Source of the DNA: an uncultured Alphaproteobacteria bacterium | GTDB taxonomy: Bacteria > Pseudomonadota > Alphaproteobacteria > GCA-2731375 | Direction: 5' to 3' | Length of the DNA stretch: 64,000 bases | Assembly (NCBI GenBank): GCA_951812805.1 | Contig: CATOSZ010000003.1 | Coordinates: 636,557 to 700,556 of the forward strand | Shown here: positions 27,511 through 38,433 of the stretch, piece by piece | Layout: every line of letters begins with the position of its first letter | How positions within the stretch are numbered: position 1 is the first letter of the stretch | Position numbers and translations under genes: made by a program | Notes under the pieces: generated by a model | Told to the model about the DNA's origin: nothing | The model's database searches: none | The model's input: only the letters and a program-made list of their open reading frames with translations

Positions 27511-27862
27511 GGACCGGCGAATCGCTACGCCGGCACGCCGGCCTTGCGCAGGCTGTCGAGCACGCCCTTCAACGTCGATTCATGCATGCCGACGGACCGC
27601 TCACGCATGAAGCCGATCGAGAGCGCGGGTTCGATCTTCCGGGCTTTTTCGATTGCCCCCGGGCAGCGTCTTTCTGTCCGGCCCCGGCCAACGCGGCGGT
27701 GAGATAGGAAAGGGGTCATGAGGAAAGGGGTCATGTCTTGCTTTTTGCCAAGATACCTCTAATAAATGCAAGAAGCAAGACATGACCCCTTTCCTCATGA
27801 CCCTGCTCACACCAATGACGGTGACCCTCGTCGTGGGAGTGGAGGACCGTCTCGAAGACACA
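27511..27862. other. 352-bp gap with a short minus-strand ORF remnant and a long palindrome
   Basis: A minus-strand frame (27734 to 27525, 69 codons) ends in FMRERSVGMHESTLKGVLDS then LRKAGVPA. Its last ~30 residues look coding, but its first residues come from the repeat at 27713-27803. It may be the 3' remnant of a gene cut by the repeat, and I do not recognise the family. The stretch 27804-27862 holds nothing recognisable. Confidence 0.35.
27713..27803. repeat. REP/MITE-like perfect palindrome (31-bp arms)
   Basis: Bases 27713-27743 are the exact reverse complement of 27773-27803, with a few more pairable bases inside, giving a hairpin of roughly 36 bp. Each arm contains AGGGGTCATG twice at a 15-bp spacing. 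No protein is coded. The AT-richer loop differs from the genome average. It has the form of a REP-type palindrome or a small MITE; it recalls repeats mobilised by RAYT transposases, but no such gene is in the window. Confidence 0.65.
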
Positions 27863-29023
27863 TTACCCGCCGAGCCTCGCCTCGGCGATCCGTGCGCCCT
27901 CGCACATCGCGGCGAGTTTGGCCCAGACCACGTCCTCCGCCACCCGGCCGAAGCCGGCGGAGGTGTCGAAGCCGCAGTCGGTCGCGGCGCCGAGGCGTTC
28001 CGGTCCGCCGAGCACGCGGGCGAGGTTCTCCAGGCGATCGGCGACGACTTCGGGGTGCTCGACGAAGTTGGTCGTCGTGTCGATGACGCCCGCGAAGAGG
28101 GTCATGGACTCGGGCAGCGGCTGGGCCTCGAACACACGGTATTCGTGCGCATGGCGGGGATTGGCGAAGGGCAGGACCAAGGCGCCGACCTTGGCCTCGT
28201 ACAGCAGCGGCAGAATATCGGCGAGCGGGACGTCCAGGTCGTGCGGCCCCTCGTAGTTGCCCCAGCAGACATGCAGGCGGACCGCTTCGGGCGGGATGCC
28301 GTCGAGGCCTTCGTTCAGGCGGGCGATCACCCGGGCGACGAAGTCCTGGAAATCGGCCAGCGGGCGGTCGGCATAGGTGATGTGGCGCTCGAGCGCGAGG
28401 TCGGGACAGTCGAGTTGCAGGTGGAACCCGGCGTCGACCACGGCCTTGTATTCGGTGCGGAGTGCCGCGGTGAGGGCGCCGAGATAGGCGTCCTCGTCGC
28501 CGTAATGCTCGTCGCGGATGGCCGCGGCGATGATGCCGGGCGAGGGGGCGCAGAGAAAGCCGCGCGTGGTCGCGAGCCCGTTCTCCGCCAGTACCGCGGC
28601 GAAGTCGGTGCACTCCTCGGCAATGATCGAGTCGTCGAGATAGCGCACCTCGTCCACCACGCGGGGCAGCACGAAGTTCGACACGGCGGTCAGCTGCTCG
28701 GTCAGCCGGGCGCGCATCTCGGCGAAGGCCGGATAGCGGGCGACGTCGCCCAACGGCGGGCGTCCGCCGCCGGCCGCGAAACCGCTCATCCGCCGTTGGA
28801 CGTAGAGGAAGAAAGCCTCCCGCGTCTGTTCCCCGTTGTTGACGAGATCGATGCCGGCTTCCAGCTGCTTGGGCACGACCCAGCGGGTCGCGGCATCGGC
28901 GGCGCGGGCGAGCTCGGCCTCGTCGATCGGCTGGCCGTGCGCCCGCCTGGCATAAAGCAGCACGAGTTCGGCCGGTCGCGGCAGGCTGCCGGCATGGGTG
29001 GTTTGGATGCGGCTCTCGCTCAT
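27863..29023 (-). CDS. Cobalamin-independent methionine synthase-like protein (MetE C-terminal type)
   Basis: 386 residues, corresponding to the catalytic C-terminal barrel of MetE without the N-terminal barrel. TTHAGSLPRP opens the barrel; zinc ligands are HVCWGN (His and Cys) and the Cys in ATDCGFDT. Such short MetE-like proteins transfer methyl groups to thiols and may act in methionine synthesis or in methylthio/xenobiotic metabolism. ATG 29023 is divergent from the glycosyltransferase gene with a 97-bp gap. Confidence 0.88.
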   Translation of the reverse strand: MSESRIQTTHAGSLPRPAELVLLYARRAHGQPIDEAELARAADAATRWVVPKQLEAGIDLVNNGEQTREAFFLYVQRRMSGFAAGGGRPPLGDVARYPAFAEMRARLTEQLTAVSNFVLPRVVDEVRYLDDSIIAEECTDFAAVLAENGLATTRGFLCAPSPGIIAAAIRDEHYGDEDAYLGALTAALRTEYKAVVDAGFHLQLDCPDLALERHITYADRPLADFQDFVARVIARLNEGLDGIPPEAVRLHVCWGNYEGPHDLDVPLADILPLLYEAKVGALVLPFANPRHAHEYRVFEAQPLPESMTLFAGVIDTTTNFVEHPEVVADRLENLARVLGGPERLGAATDCGFDTSAGFGRVAEDVVWAKLAAMCEGARIAEARLGG

Positions 29024-29120
29024 CGCGTCTTTCCCCTGGCCGATGGAAGGAAACGGAACCTTGGCCCGCCGCCCGGGCGATGGCAATATGCCCGCGGGGG
29101 TCGTGGTGGAGTGGACCCCG

Positions 29121-29807
29121 ATGATCAGCGTCGTCATCCCGGTGTTGAACGAGGCGGCGAACCTCGCCCGCTTGTTGCCGGTACTCACCGTCGAGGCGGA
29201 AATCGACGAAATCCTGGTGGTGGACGGCGGCAGCGACGACGGCTCGGCCGATCTCGCCCGCCGGCTCGGCGCCCGGGTCCTGATCGCGGGGCGCGGCCGG
29301 GGCCGGCAGCTGGCCGCCGGCGGGGCCGAGGCCCGGGGCGAGGTTCTGCTGTTCCTGCATGCCGACTGTGTCCTGCCGCCCGGCAGCGGCCGCGCCGTCG
29401 TCCGTGCGCTCGCCGCCCAACCGGCCGCGGTCGGTGGCAACTTCCGCCTGCGCTTCGACGGCGGCGACGCGTTCGCCCGCTGGCTGGACGGTTTCTACGA
29501 CTGGATCCGGGCGCACGGGGTCTATTACGGCGACAGCGGCATCTTCGCGCGCCGCGAGGCCTATGCGGCCTTGGGCGGCATCCGCCCGATCGCGTTGATG
29601 GAGGATTACGACTTCACCCGGCGGCTGGAACGCCTCGGCCCGACGGTGATGGTCGAGACGCCGGCGCTGGTGACGTCGTCGCGCCGGTTCGCCGGCCGCC
29701 GGCCCTGGCGCATCGTCGCCGGCTGGCTGTGGATTCACCTGCTCTTCCATCTCGGCGTCTCGCCGGAGCGCCTGGCGCGGATCTACAATTCGGCCCGCCG
29801 GGCCTGA
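29121..29807 (+). CDS. Family 2 glycosyltransferase (TIGR04283-like)
   Basis: 228 residues. GT-A start MISVVIPVLNEAANL, ILVVDGGSDDGS, the metal-binding LFLHADCVLPP, and the acceptor loop ALMEDYDFTRRL match the small GT2 group named after arsenosugar synthesis (TIGR04283). No arsenic genes are nearby, so the substrate is open. A C-terminal hydrophobic stretch (WLWIHLLFHLG) may associate with the membrane. ATG 29121 is chosen because the GT-A fold starts there. Confidence 0.85.
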   Translation: MISVVIPVLNEAANLARLLPVLTVEAEIDEILVVDGGSDDGSADLARRLGARVLIAGRGRGRQLAAGGAEARGEVLLFLHADCVLPPGSGRAVVRALAAQPAAVGGNFRLRFDGGDAFARWLDGFYDWIRAHGVYYGDSGIFARREAYAALGGIRPIALMEDYDFTRRLERLGPTVMVETPALVTSSRRFAGRRPWRIVAGWLWIHLLFHLGVSPERLARIYNSARRA

Positions 29808-29859
29808 GCTTCGATTCCGCTTTCCGCCCGGCCACCGATAGTGCTAAACACCGCGCATC

Positions 29860-31659
<1,800 letters not shown>

Positions 31660-31671
31660 GGCGCGCGGACA

Positions 31672-32760
31672 ATGCCGTCGCGCGCCGCCATCCGCAAGGC
31701 TTTGGACGCGCCGTCGACGCCCTTGCAAAACGTCGTCGCCTATTTTCTCGTTGCCGTCATCATCCTGTCGATCGTCGGACTGGTGGTAGAGGAACGGGTC
31801 GAAGATCCCTCGAGCACGCTACGCCACATGCTCGTCGCGCTGGAATACCTCATTCTCGTTGTTTTCGGGCTCGAATATCTCACGCGGATATTCGTAACAC
31901 CGCGACCTTGGACCTACATCTTCAGCGCAGGCGGCATTATCGATCTACTAGCTCTCTTGCCATCGTTATTGAGTCTCTTCCTGCCCTACCTGCCGAACGT
32001 CGCCTGGCTCCGGGTGCTGCGCCTGTTCCGTTTCCTGCGCATCCTGAGGATTGCCGAGATTGCCGCGCCGGCGACACGGCCATGGTCGGGGATTTTGCTA
32101 CGGGTTGGGCCCTATATCGGCGTTGCCATCGCCTTCAAGGCCGTCACTCTCTCGTTTGAGGACAAAGCATGGTGGCCTAGCCTCGAGGACCTCAAGACCG
32201 TGCTGGCGGTGGTTGGTTTCGCCATCGGGGTGCTATTGGCGACCAAGCTTGGCTCCGCGCAAAGCCGCATGCGCGAGGTCGAAACCGTTGTCTGTCAGAT
32301 TGTCGCCGTGCTGCAGGTGATCCGGGCGGCGCTTTCCGACGACACGGGTTTACGGGAATGGTCGCGACGCCTCGAAACCGCCGTGGGCAGCGGCGAGGAA
32401 ATCGGGACTTTCGCCGCTGGCACTGTTGAACTGACCACCCAACTCGTAACCGAGAAGGTGCCGGAGCCCTATGTGCTCGCACTCCGCCAGCAGGGCGAGT
32501 TGTTGATCAATCGCGCCAGTGCCGGGACCCCGGGTGCCTACGATCGCTTTCTCCGCAATGTCATGCTGGTCTACGCCTTGGCAGTCATCATTGCCCTGCC
32601 GGGGTTGGTGGGATTTCTTTCGGCGGCCCTCGTCGTCTATGTGCTCGGCGGCATGTACTTCCTCATTGAAGACATGGACCGTCCCATAGATCACCACCGT
32701 ATCGCCCTGATCGATGCCGACCTGTCCCCGCTTCGGGAACTCAATCGGGACTGGACGTAA
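31672..32760 (+). CDS. Membrane protein with an ion-channel voltage-sensor-like domain and a two-helix C-terminal domain
   Basis: 362 residues. About residues 18-130 form four membrane segments resembling the S1-S4 sensor of voltage-gated channels; the fourth has repeated Arg (LRVLRLFRFLRILRI). A fifth and sixth hydrophobic segment follow (about 148-200), but no K+ selectivity filter (TVGYG) is seen. The region 205-290 is soluble. Two more helices near 297-335 end in EDMDRPID, similar to bestrophin/DUF4239-type membrane proteins. Codon use is less GC-rich than lepA beside it. The role is unknown; gating by voltage is inference. Confidence 0.7.
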   Translation: MPSRAAIRKALDAPSTPLQNVVAYFLVAVIILSIVGLVVEERVEDPSSTLRHMLVALEYLILVVFGLEYLTRIFVTPRPWTYIFSAGGIIDLLALLPSLLSLFLPYLPNVAWLRVLRLFRFLRILRIAEIAAPATRPWSGILLRVGPYIGVAIAFKAVTLSFEDKAWWPSLEDLKTVLAVVGFAIGVLLATKLGSAQSRMREVETVVCQIVAVLQVIRAALSDDTGLREWSRRLETAVGSGEEIGTFAAGTVELTTQLVTEKVPEPYVLALRQQGELLINRASAGTPGAYDRFLRNVMLVYALAVIIALPGLVGFLSAALVVYVLGGMYFLIEDMDRPIDHHRIALIDADLSPLRELNRDWT

Positions 32761-32798
32761 ACGATGCCAACGACCCCTGTCGACGAAGGATCTGTTTC

Positions 32799-34016
32799 AT
32801 GACGGACCCCTTGGCCCTCGCGCGTGGCATCGACGAGGCCGCCTGCCTGGAGACGCTGGCCGATCTGGTGCGGCGGCAGAGCTATTCCGAGAGTGCGGGC
32901 GAGCGGGCGCTCGCCGAGCATGTCGCCGACGTGATGAGCGACCTCGGCCTGGAGGTCGAACTCCAGCCCGTCACCGGCGAGCGGGTCAACGCCATCGGCA
33001 TCTGGCGCGGACGCGGCGGTGGCGAGAGCCTGATGTTCAACGGCCATCTCGACACCAATCCGGTGAGCGGGGGCTGGACCGTCGATCCCTGGGGCGGCCT
33101 GGTCGACGAGGACTTCATCTACGGCATCGGCGTCTCGAACATGAAGGCGGGCGACGCCGCCTCGCTCTCGGCCGTCAGAACGCTGATCGAGGCCGGGGTG
33201 CGGCCGCGCGGCGACGTCGTCCTGACCTATGTGGTGGGCGAACTGCAGGGCGGCGTCGGCACGCTGGCGGCGATTCGCCAGGGTGTGCGCGCCGATCATT
33301 TCATCAACAGCGAGCCGACCGATCTGCAGGCGGTGACGATGCATGCCGCGGCCTTCACCTTCGTCATCGAGCTGGAGGGCCGGACCCGCCATCTCTCGAA
33401 GCGGGAAGAAGCGGTCGACGCCATCCTCGCCGCCTGCGAGCTGGTCCCGGAGCTCACCGGCCTGACCTTTTCCGACGCGCCGAGCGCGGAGCACCGCGCC
33501 ATCAACCGCCTGCATGTCGGCGTCATGCAAGGCGCGCTCGGCCGGGAGCTGCACGATTGGCGTCCCCCGCAGGTGGCGGACTTCGTCCGCCTCAAGGGCT
33601 CGGGCCGCTACGGGCCGGGACAAAGCGAGGAAAACGCGCTCCGCGATATCCGCGCCGTGCTCGCATCCCTGGAGGCGCGCCATCCCGGGCTTTCCGCGCG
33701 CATCGAGAGCGAACGGGCGGCCGGACGGCCGATGATGCCCGCCTTCGAAGTCGCGCGCGACGCCCGCATCGTGCAGGCGATCAATGCCGCCCACCTCGCC
33801 GTGCGCGGCGCGGCGCAGCCGACCGGTGCCCTCACGCCACCCGGCTTCTTTGGCACCGATGCCGGGCACCTCTACGCCGAAGCGGGGATGGAGGGCGTCG
33901 TCTGCGGGCCCGGCGGCAAGTACAACACCATGCCCGACGAGCGGGTCGACCGTGCCGACTATCTCGACATGATTCGGATCTACCTGCTGACCATCTGCGA
34001 TATCTGCGGCGCCTGA
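32799..34016 (+). CDS. M20-family metallohydrolase homologue with incomplete metal site
   Basis: 405 residues of the ArgE/DapE/carboxypeptidase G2 fold. GHLDTNP keeps His83 and Asp85, and SEPTD keeps Glu172. Where the family has the bridging Asp (DMKGG) this protein has Asn114 (SNMKAG). Where it has EE it has Glu148-Leu149 (GELQGG). The C-terminal metal His is replaced in YNTMPDERV. The second metal site is therefore lost while the general base Glu148 remains. It may be a one-metal enzyme, a lactonase-like variant or a binding protein. Confidence 0.85.
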   Translation: MTDPLALARGIDEAACLETLADLVRRQSYSESAGERALAEHVADVMSDLGLEVELQPVTGERVNAIGIWRGRGGGESLMFNGHLDTNPVSGGWTVDPWGGLVDEDFIYGIGVSNMKAGDAASLSAVRTLIEAGVRPRGDVVLTYVVGELQGGVGTLAAIRQGVRADHFINSEPTDLQAVTMHAAAFTFVIELEGRTRHLSKREEAVDAILAACELVPELTGLTFSDAPSAEHRAINRLHVGVMQGALGRELHDWRPPQVADFVRLKGSGRYGPGQSEENALRDIRAVLASLEARHPGLSARIESERAAGRPMMPAFEVARDARIVQAINAAHLAVRGAAQPTGALTPPGFFGTDAGHLYAEAGMEGVVCGPGGKYNTMPDERVDRADYLDMIRIYLLTICDICGA

Positions 34017-34082
34017 ACGCCGGCTGAAGATCACGGCAGGCCCGGGGGCAGCTACACAGGCCCGGGCCCAGCTTGTCAGGAT

Positions 34083-35399
34083 ATGACAGTTGGGTTAACA
34101 TTTTCCTTGCACATCTTGGAACTGGTCTACGTATGGTTCTCAGCGATGATGCTGATGCGGATTTTTGAACGTTTCGTCCGTTCGGGCGATATCTGGCTTG
34201 AGGGACCGGGCGGGAAGACCGCCAGGCTCACTATCACGTCGTCGCCACGAATACGCCTGCGGATCTCCTCGCGGGCGGCGATGACCAAGATCTTGGCCCA
34301 CCCGAACTATTACTTTGCCGAATGCTACGCCGACGGATCGCTGGAAATCCTCGAAGGCAGCCTGTACGACCTGCTCGGCTTGATCATGCAGGGCATGGGC
34401 GAGGGGCATTACGGATTGGCGACCCGCACGAGGGCGGCGCGGGAGGCCTTCGTCGACCGGCTGGTCGGCCGGCAGGTCGGCCACAAGTCGGCGAGCAACG
34501 TTCAATATCATTACGATCTTTCCAACGAGTTTTTCTCGCGGATGCTCGGCAATACCATGCAGTATTCCTGTGCATACTTCCCTGACGGTTCGGAAGATAT
34601 CGATTCCGCGCAACTGGCCAAGATGCGCCATATCGCGGCCAAGTTGCAGATCGGCCCGGACGACCGGGTGCTTGATATCGGCTCGGGCTGGGGCGGTTTG
34701 ATTTCATTCCTTTCATCCCAGTATGGGGTCTCCGGTACGGGGATCACCCTCTCCAAGCAACAGCTGGAGTATTGCCAGGGAGCCTATCGCACGAACAACC
34801 TGAACTTCCGCCTGCAGGACTACCGCAAGGTCGATGAAACCTACGACCGGGTCGTTTCGGTCGGCATGCTGGAGCACGTCGGGCCCAGGTACTTCCGGGA
34901 ATATTTCGACGTGGTCTCCCGGCTGTTGAGCGAGGACGGCGTCGCGCTGATCCATACCATCGGGCGGCGGGGACGCCCCGAGCCGATCAATCCGTGGATC
35001 CGCAAGCGAATCTTTCCCGGTTCCTATTTGCCGAGCCTGTCGCAGCTTTCGGAGGCGATCGAATCGACGGATCTTTGGCTTTACGATCTGGAGAACCTGC
35101 GCCTCCATTATGCCGAGACTCTCGCCCGCTGGCGTGAACGTATCTTCCGCGACCGGGATGGAATCATCGCGGAGCGCGGCGCCGAGTTTTTCCGTGCCTG
35201 GGAGTACTATCTCGTCGCTTGCGAACTCGGCTTCCGCCATGCGGGACTGACCGTATATCAGTTGTTGGTCGGCAAAAAGATCGAGTCGATGCCGACGATT
35301 CGGTCGGGAATCTTCGAGGAAGAAGAAAGATTGTCGGGCGGTTCCTCGATCCTGTTCGCCGGGAATATGTCGGACGAGGGAAGCAAGCGGTACGGGTAA
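34083..35399 (+). CDS. cfa: Cyclopropane-fatty-acyl-phospholipid synthase family protein
   Basis: 438 residues from ATG 34083; an ATG at 34146 (417 residues) is closer to the usual start. It adds a methylene group from SAM across acyl double bonds of membrane lipids. Visible parts: VQYHYDLSNEFF, MQYSCAYF, SAM motif VLDIGSGWGGL, and the active-site region GMLEHVGPRYFREYF. It ends 30 bp before ISAs1 copy 1. GC content is a little below that of its neighbours. Confidence 0.9.
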   Translation: MTVGLTFSLHILELVYVWFSAMMLMRIFERFVRSGDIWLEGPGGKTARLTITSSPRIRLRISSRAAMTKILAHPNYYFAECYADGSLEILEGSLYDLLGLIMQGMGEGHYGLATRTRAAREAFVDRLVGRQVGHKSASNVQYHYDLSNEFFSRMLGNTMQYSCAYFPDGSEDIDSAQLAKMRHIAAKLQIGPDDRVLDIGSGWGGLISFLSSQYGVSGTGITLSKQQLEYCQGAYRTNNLNFRLQDYRKVDETYDRVVSVGMLEHVGPRYFREYFDVVSRLLSEDGVALIHTIGRRGRPEPINPWIRKRIFPGSYLPSLSQLSEAIESTDLWLYDLENLRLHYAETLARWRERIFRDRDGIIAERGAEFFRAWEYYLVACELGFRHAGLTVYQLLVGKKIESMPTIRSGIFEEEERLSGGSSILFAGNMSDEGSKRYG

Positions 35400-35429
35400 C
35401 GTACCTGGGCCTCGGAACGGTCGAGCGAC

Positions 35430-36638
35430 CAGGGCAATCGCATTTCAGAATTTGCCGAGGAGTGACAGGAGATAGTCGTTGTTCCAAGCGGCGATTTTGA
35501 ACTTGGCGCGCAGCGAGTCTTTTCGTGGATCCTTTCGCATGACATTGAGCGCCATGTGGCGCAGGACGGCGAGATTGTGCGGTCCATTGTCCTTGCGGGT
35601 TCTGTCTTGGTCTTCGTTCATTTGGACATCGAGGCACCAGTGCAGGCGGTTTTCGACCCCCCAGTGCGCCCGGGCAACGGGATTGAAGCGCTCGGCGTCG
35701 AGCGGCTGGCTGAGCAGGTAGTAGGCGGTTTCGCTCGACGTCTTCTCCGCGCACTCGCGGGTCCGGGTGACTTTGGCGACCGCCTTCAGGCCCGGCCAAT
35801 GATGGCGCTCTTGCAGCCACTCGACGTGGCTGGAGACGAGAGCGGCACGGGTCTCGATGCGGCCATGATCGCCATCGACCGTGGTGTCGGTGGTGGTCGC
35901 TTCGGCTTTCGGATCGTCGAGGAAGGTTCTCACGTCGTCATGCAGCGTGCCTTGATTGCCCTTCAACGCCAGGGCGTAGTCACCCCCCTGCTCGATAATC
36001 TGGCTGGCGATGGCGCGCTGGCAATTGAGGGCGTCCACGGTCACGATCGTCCCCTCGAGGCTCAATAGTTTCAACAGCTTCGGCACGGCGGTGATCTCGT
36101 TGGACTTGGCGTCGGTGGCGACTTGCCCCAACACCAGCCGCTGATCACAGCCCCAGGCCGAGACCATATGCAGCGCCGACGTGCCGCTCGCCTTGTCGTA
36201 GGATCGCCGCACCACCTTGCCGTCGATCGCAATGACCCCTTGGCAGGTCTCGGAAAAGCGCGCCATGAAGCGCTGGAAGCAGGCGCCGAACGCCTCCGGA
36301 TCCAGCAACCGGAACACCCGGCTGAAGGTGTCGTGGCTCGGCACGCCATGTTCGAGTACGAGAAATTCCCGCAGGAACGCCTCCTTTTCACGCGCGAAGA
36401 TCGCCATGTCGACCGCCGTCTGACCGCCCGAGAGGACCGTGCACAGGGCGATCGTCAAGATCTCCAGCAGATCGTGACGCCCGGCATTGCCAGTCCGCGG
36501 ATCCTCGAGACCCTCAAAGCACTCCAGAAAGCCTTCCATCGCAACCTCCACCCGTGAAAAGACCGGGTAGAATCGATTCGCGCCAATACCTCAAGATCAA
36601 ACACGCACGTCAAGGCAATTCCAAATGCGATTCCCCTG
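35430..36638 (-). mobile_element. ISAs1-family insertion sequence, copy 1 (1,209 bp)
   Basis: The ends are imperfect inverted repeats starting CAGGG(C/G)AATCGCATTT. The 10-base target duplication GTCGAGCGAC is present on both sides (35420-35429 and 36639-36648). One transposase gene fills the element. It landed in the gap between the cyclopropane synthase and dnaB genes. Copy 2 at 45327-46535 has the same length and encodes an identical protein. Confidence 0.95.
35445..36551 (-). CDS. ISAs1-family transposase (copy 1)
   Basis: 368 residues. N-terminal DUF4338/H-repeat-like region with FECFEGLEDPRTGNAGRHDL-type residues (LEDPRTG is diagnostic) and an IS4-type DDE core: Asp in IAIDGKVVR, Asp in TVDALNCQ and Glu in HWGVENRLHW. 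The C-terminal ends shortly before the IS end. It is intact and identical in sequence to the copy at 45342-46448. Confidence 0.95.
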   Translation of the reverse strand: MEVAMEGFLECFEGLEDPRTGNAGRHDLLEILTIALCTVLSGGQTAVDMAIFAREKEAFLREFLVLEHGVPSHDTFSRVFRLLDPEAFGACFQRFMARFSETCQGVIAIDGKVVRRSYDKASGTSALHMVSAWGCDQRLVLGQVATDAKSNEITAVPKLLKLLSLEGTIVTVDALNCQRAIASQIIEQGGDYALALKGNQGTLHDDVRTFLDDPKAEATTTDTTVDGDHGRIETRAALVSSHVEWLQERHHWPGLKAVAKVTRTRECAEKTSSETAYYLLSQPLDAERFNPVARAHWGVENRLHWCLDVQMNEDQDRTRKDNGPHNLAVLRHMALNVMRKDPRKDSLRAKFKIAAWNNDYLLSLLGKF

Positions 36639-36648
36639 GTCGAGCGAC

Positions 36649-36911
36649 GCGGCGCCAAGGCCCGTGTCGTCGGATCGGGACGAATCGAGACCGATTCGCC
36701 GGGCATACCGGCACGCCCGCAGGGATCGGGCATACCGATCCCCGTGCGTCCCCCGTCAGGTGCGGAATTCCGATGGAAACATCAGGCGACTGATTACTTT
36801 GGACAATACGAGTTCTCCACAGGTTTCACCCAATTTCATCCCCCGGAAATTGGGCCGGGTTGGTGGTTTTGCCCGTGACCGCCACCCGGCCCATGCTAGG
36901 TTCCGCCTCCC
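36649..36911. promoter_or_regulatory. dnaB leader with three short hairpins
   Basis: No gene is seen in this 263-bp gap. It contains stems at 36681-36698 (7 bp), 36722-36742 (8 bp) and 36829-36854 (9 bp, CCCAATTTC/GAAATTGGG). A degenerate DnaA-box-like TTCTCCACA lies at 36813. The last palindrome is 57 bases before the dnaB start and could be an operator. The function is inferred from position only. Confidence 0.35.
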
Positions 36912-38423
36912 ATGACAATCGAACCCGACAGCGCCCCGCCCCTCACCGCCCTCGACGGCGGTCTCGGCACCGACGGCTACCGCGAGCGGCCCCACAACGT
37001 GGAGGCGGAGCAGGCGGTGCTCGGCGCCATTCTGGTCAACAACGAGACGTTGAACCGGGTCTCCGAGATCGTGCTGCCGGCCCACTTCCACGAGCCGGCG
37101 CACCAGCGGATCTATGAAGCGGTGCTGAAGCTGGTCGATCGCGGCCAGCTGGCGAGCCCGGTCACGCTCCGCCACTTCTTCGAGCAGGATCAGAGCCTGA
37201 CCCAGGTCGGCGGCGCGCAGTATCTCGCCCGCCTGGCCGGCGCGGCGGTCACCCTGTTCGAGGTCGAGCACTATGCCCGCGTGGTGCAGGACCTGGCGTT
37301 GCGGCGCGATCTCATCACCATCGCCGAAGAGATGATGCACGAGGCGCAGGAGCCCGACATCGACGACAGCGCGGGCGAACAGATCGAGCGGGCCGAACAG
37401 CATCTCTTCCAGCTCGCCGAGACCGGGCAGGCCGATCGCGGCTTCGTCGACTTCTCCACCGCGATCCGCGAGGCGATCGACATGGCGGACGCGGCCTACA
37501 AGCGCGACACGCTGCTGGTCGGCATCCCGACGGGACTGACCGACCTCGACCAACGCTTGGGCGGGTTGCATCGTTCGGACCTGTTGATCCTCGCCGCGCG
37601 ACCCGCCATGGGCAAATCGGCGCTCGCCGCCAACATCGCCTTCCATGCAGCCGACAGCTATCGCGCGAGCCGGGGCGAGGACGGCAACACAAAAGTCGAG
37701 GACGGCGGCGTCGTCGCCTTCTTCAGCCTGGAAATGTCGGCCGAGCAGCTGGCCACCCGAATGTTGGGCGAGCAGGCCGAGGTGCCGTCCGAGAAGATCC
37801 GCCGCGGCGCGCTGGGCCAGGACGAATTCAACCAGGTGGTCCGGGCGAGCCAGCGGATCGCGGAAATCCCGCTCTTCATCGACGACACGCCCGCGCTTTC
37901 GATCTCGGCACTGCGCACCCGGGCGCGGCGGCTGAAACGCACGCACGGCCTCGGCCTGATCATCGTCGACTATCTCCAACTGCTGCGGCCCTCGGGGCGC
38001 AGCCGGGTGGAGAACCGGGTGCAGGAAATCTCCGAGATCACCCAGGGCCTGAAAGCGCTGGCGAAGGAACTGGACGTGCCGGTCGTCGCCCTCTCGCAGT
38101 TGTCCCGCGCGGTGGAGCAGCGCGAGGACAAGCGCCCGCAGCTTTCGGACCTCAGGGAATCGGGGGCGATCGAGCAGGACGCCGACGTGGTCATGTTCCT
38201 CTACCGCGAGGAGTACTACCACGAGCGCAAGGAGCCGGAACCGGACACGGCCGAGCATGCCGAATGGCTGGAGAAGGCGGAAAAGATACACGGGCTCGCC
38301 GAACTGATCATCGGCAAGCAGCGCCATGGGCCGACCGGCACCGTCCGGCTGCAGTTCCACAGGGAATTCACCAAGTTCAACAATCTCGCCAGCTTCGCCG
38401 GCGACGACGGCGACGCCTTCTGA
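36912..38423 (+). CDS. dnaB: Replicative DNA helicase DnaB
   Basis: 503 residues, the usual alphaproteobacterial length. The N-terminal primase-interacting domain ([16 protein letters not shown]) is followed by the RecA-like motor with Walker [12 protein letters not shown], Walker [11 protein letters not shown], and [20 protein letters not shown]. It forms the hexameric 5'-3' helicase of the fork. mutM starts 10 bp later, so co-transcription is likely. It lost its old upstream neighbourhood to ISAs1 copy 1 (end 273 bp away). Confidence 0.98.
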   Translation: MTIEPDSAPPLTALDGGLGTDGYRERPHNVEAEQAVLGAILVNNETLNRVSEIVLPAHFHEPAHQRIYEAVLKLVDRGQLASPVTLRHFFEQDQSLTQVGGAQYLARLAGAAVTLFEVEHYARVVQDLALRRDLITIAEEMMHEAQEPDIDDSAGEQIERAEQHLFQLAETGQADRGFVDFSTAIREAIDMADAAYKRDTLLVGIPTGLTDLDQRLGGLHRSDLLILAARPAMGKSALAANIAFHAADSYRASRGEDGNTKVEDGGVVAFFSLEMSAEQLATRMLGEQAEVPSEKIRRGALGQDEFNQVVRASQRIAEIPLFIDDTPALSISALRTRARRLKRTHGLGLIIVDYLQLLRPSGRSRVENRVQEISEITQGLKALAKELDVPVVALSQLSRAVEQREDKRPQLSDLRESGAIEQDADVVMFLYREEYYHERKEPEPDTAEHAEWLEKAEKIHGLAELIIGKQRHGPTGTVRLQFHREFTKFNNLASFAGDDGDAF

Positions 38424-38433
38424 GGCCGACCCC

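Noticed and set aside
28998..29120. A 41-codon N-terminal extension of the glycosyltransferase
   Set aside because: The GT-A fold begins at the ATG at 29121 and the extension would overlap the start of the divergent MetE-like gene.
35556..36557. Plus-strand open frames opposite the ISAs1 transposase, repeated at 45453-46454
   Set aside because: They appear twice only because the IS is duplicated; they are shadows of the transposase and match no family.
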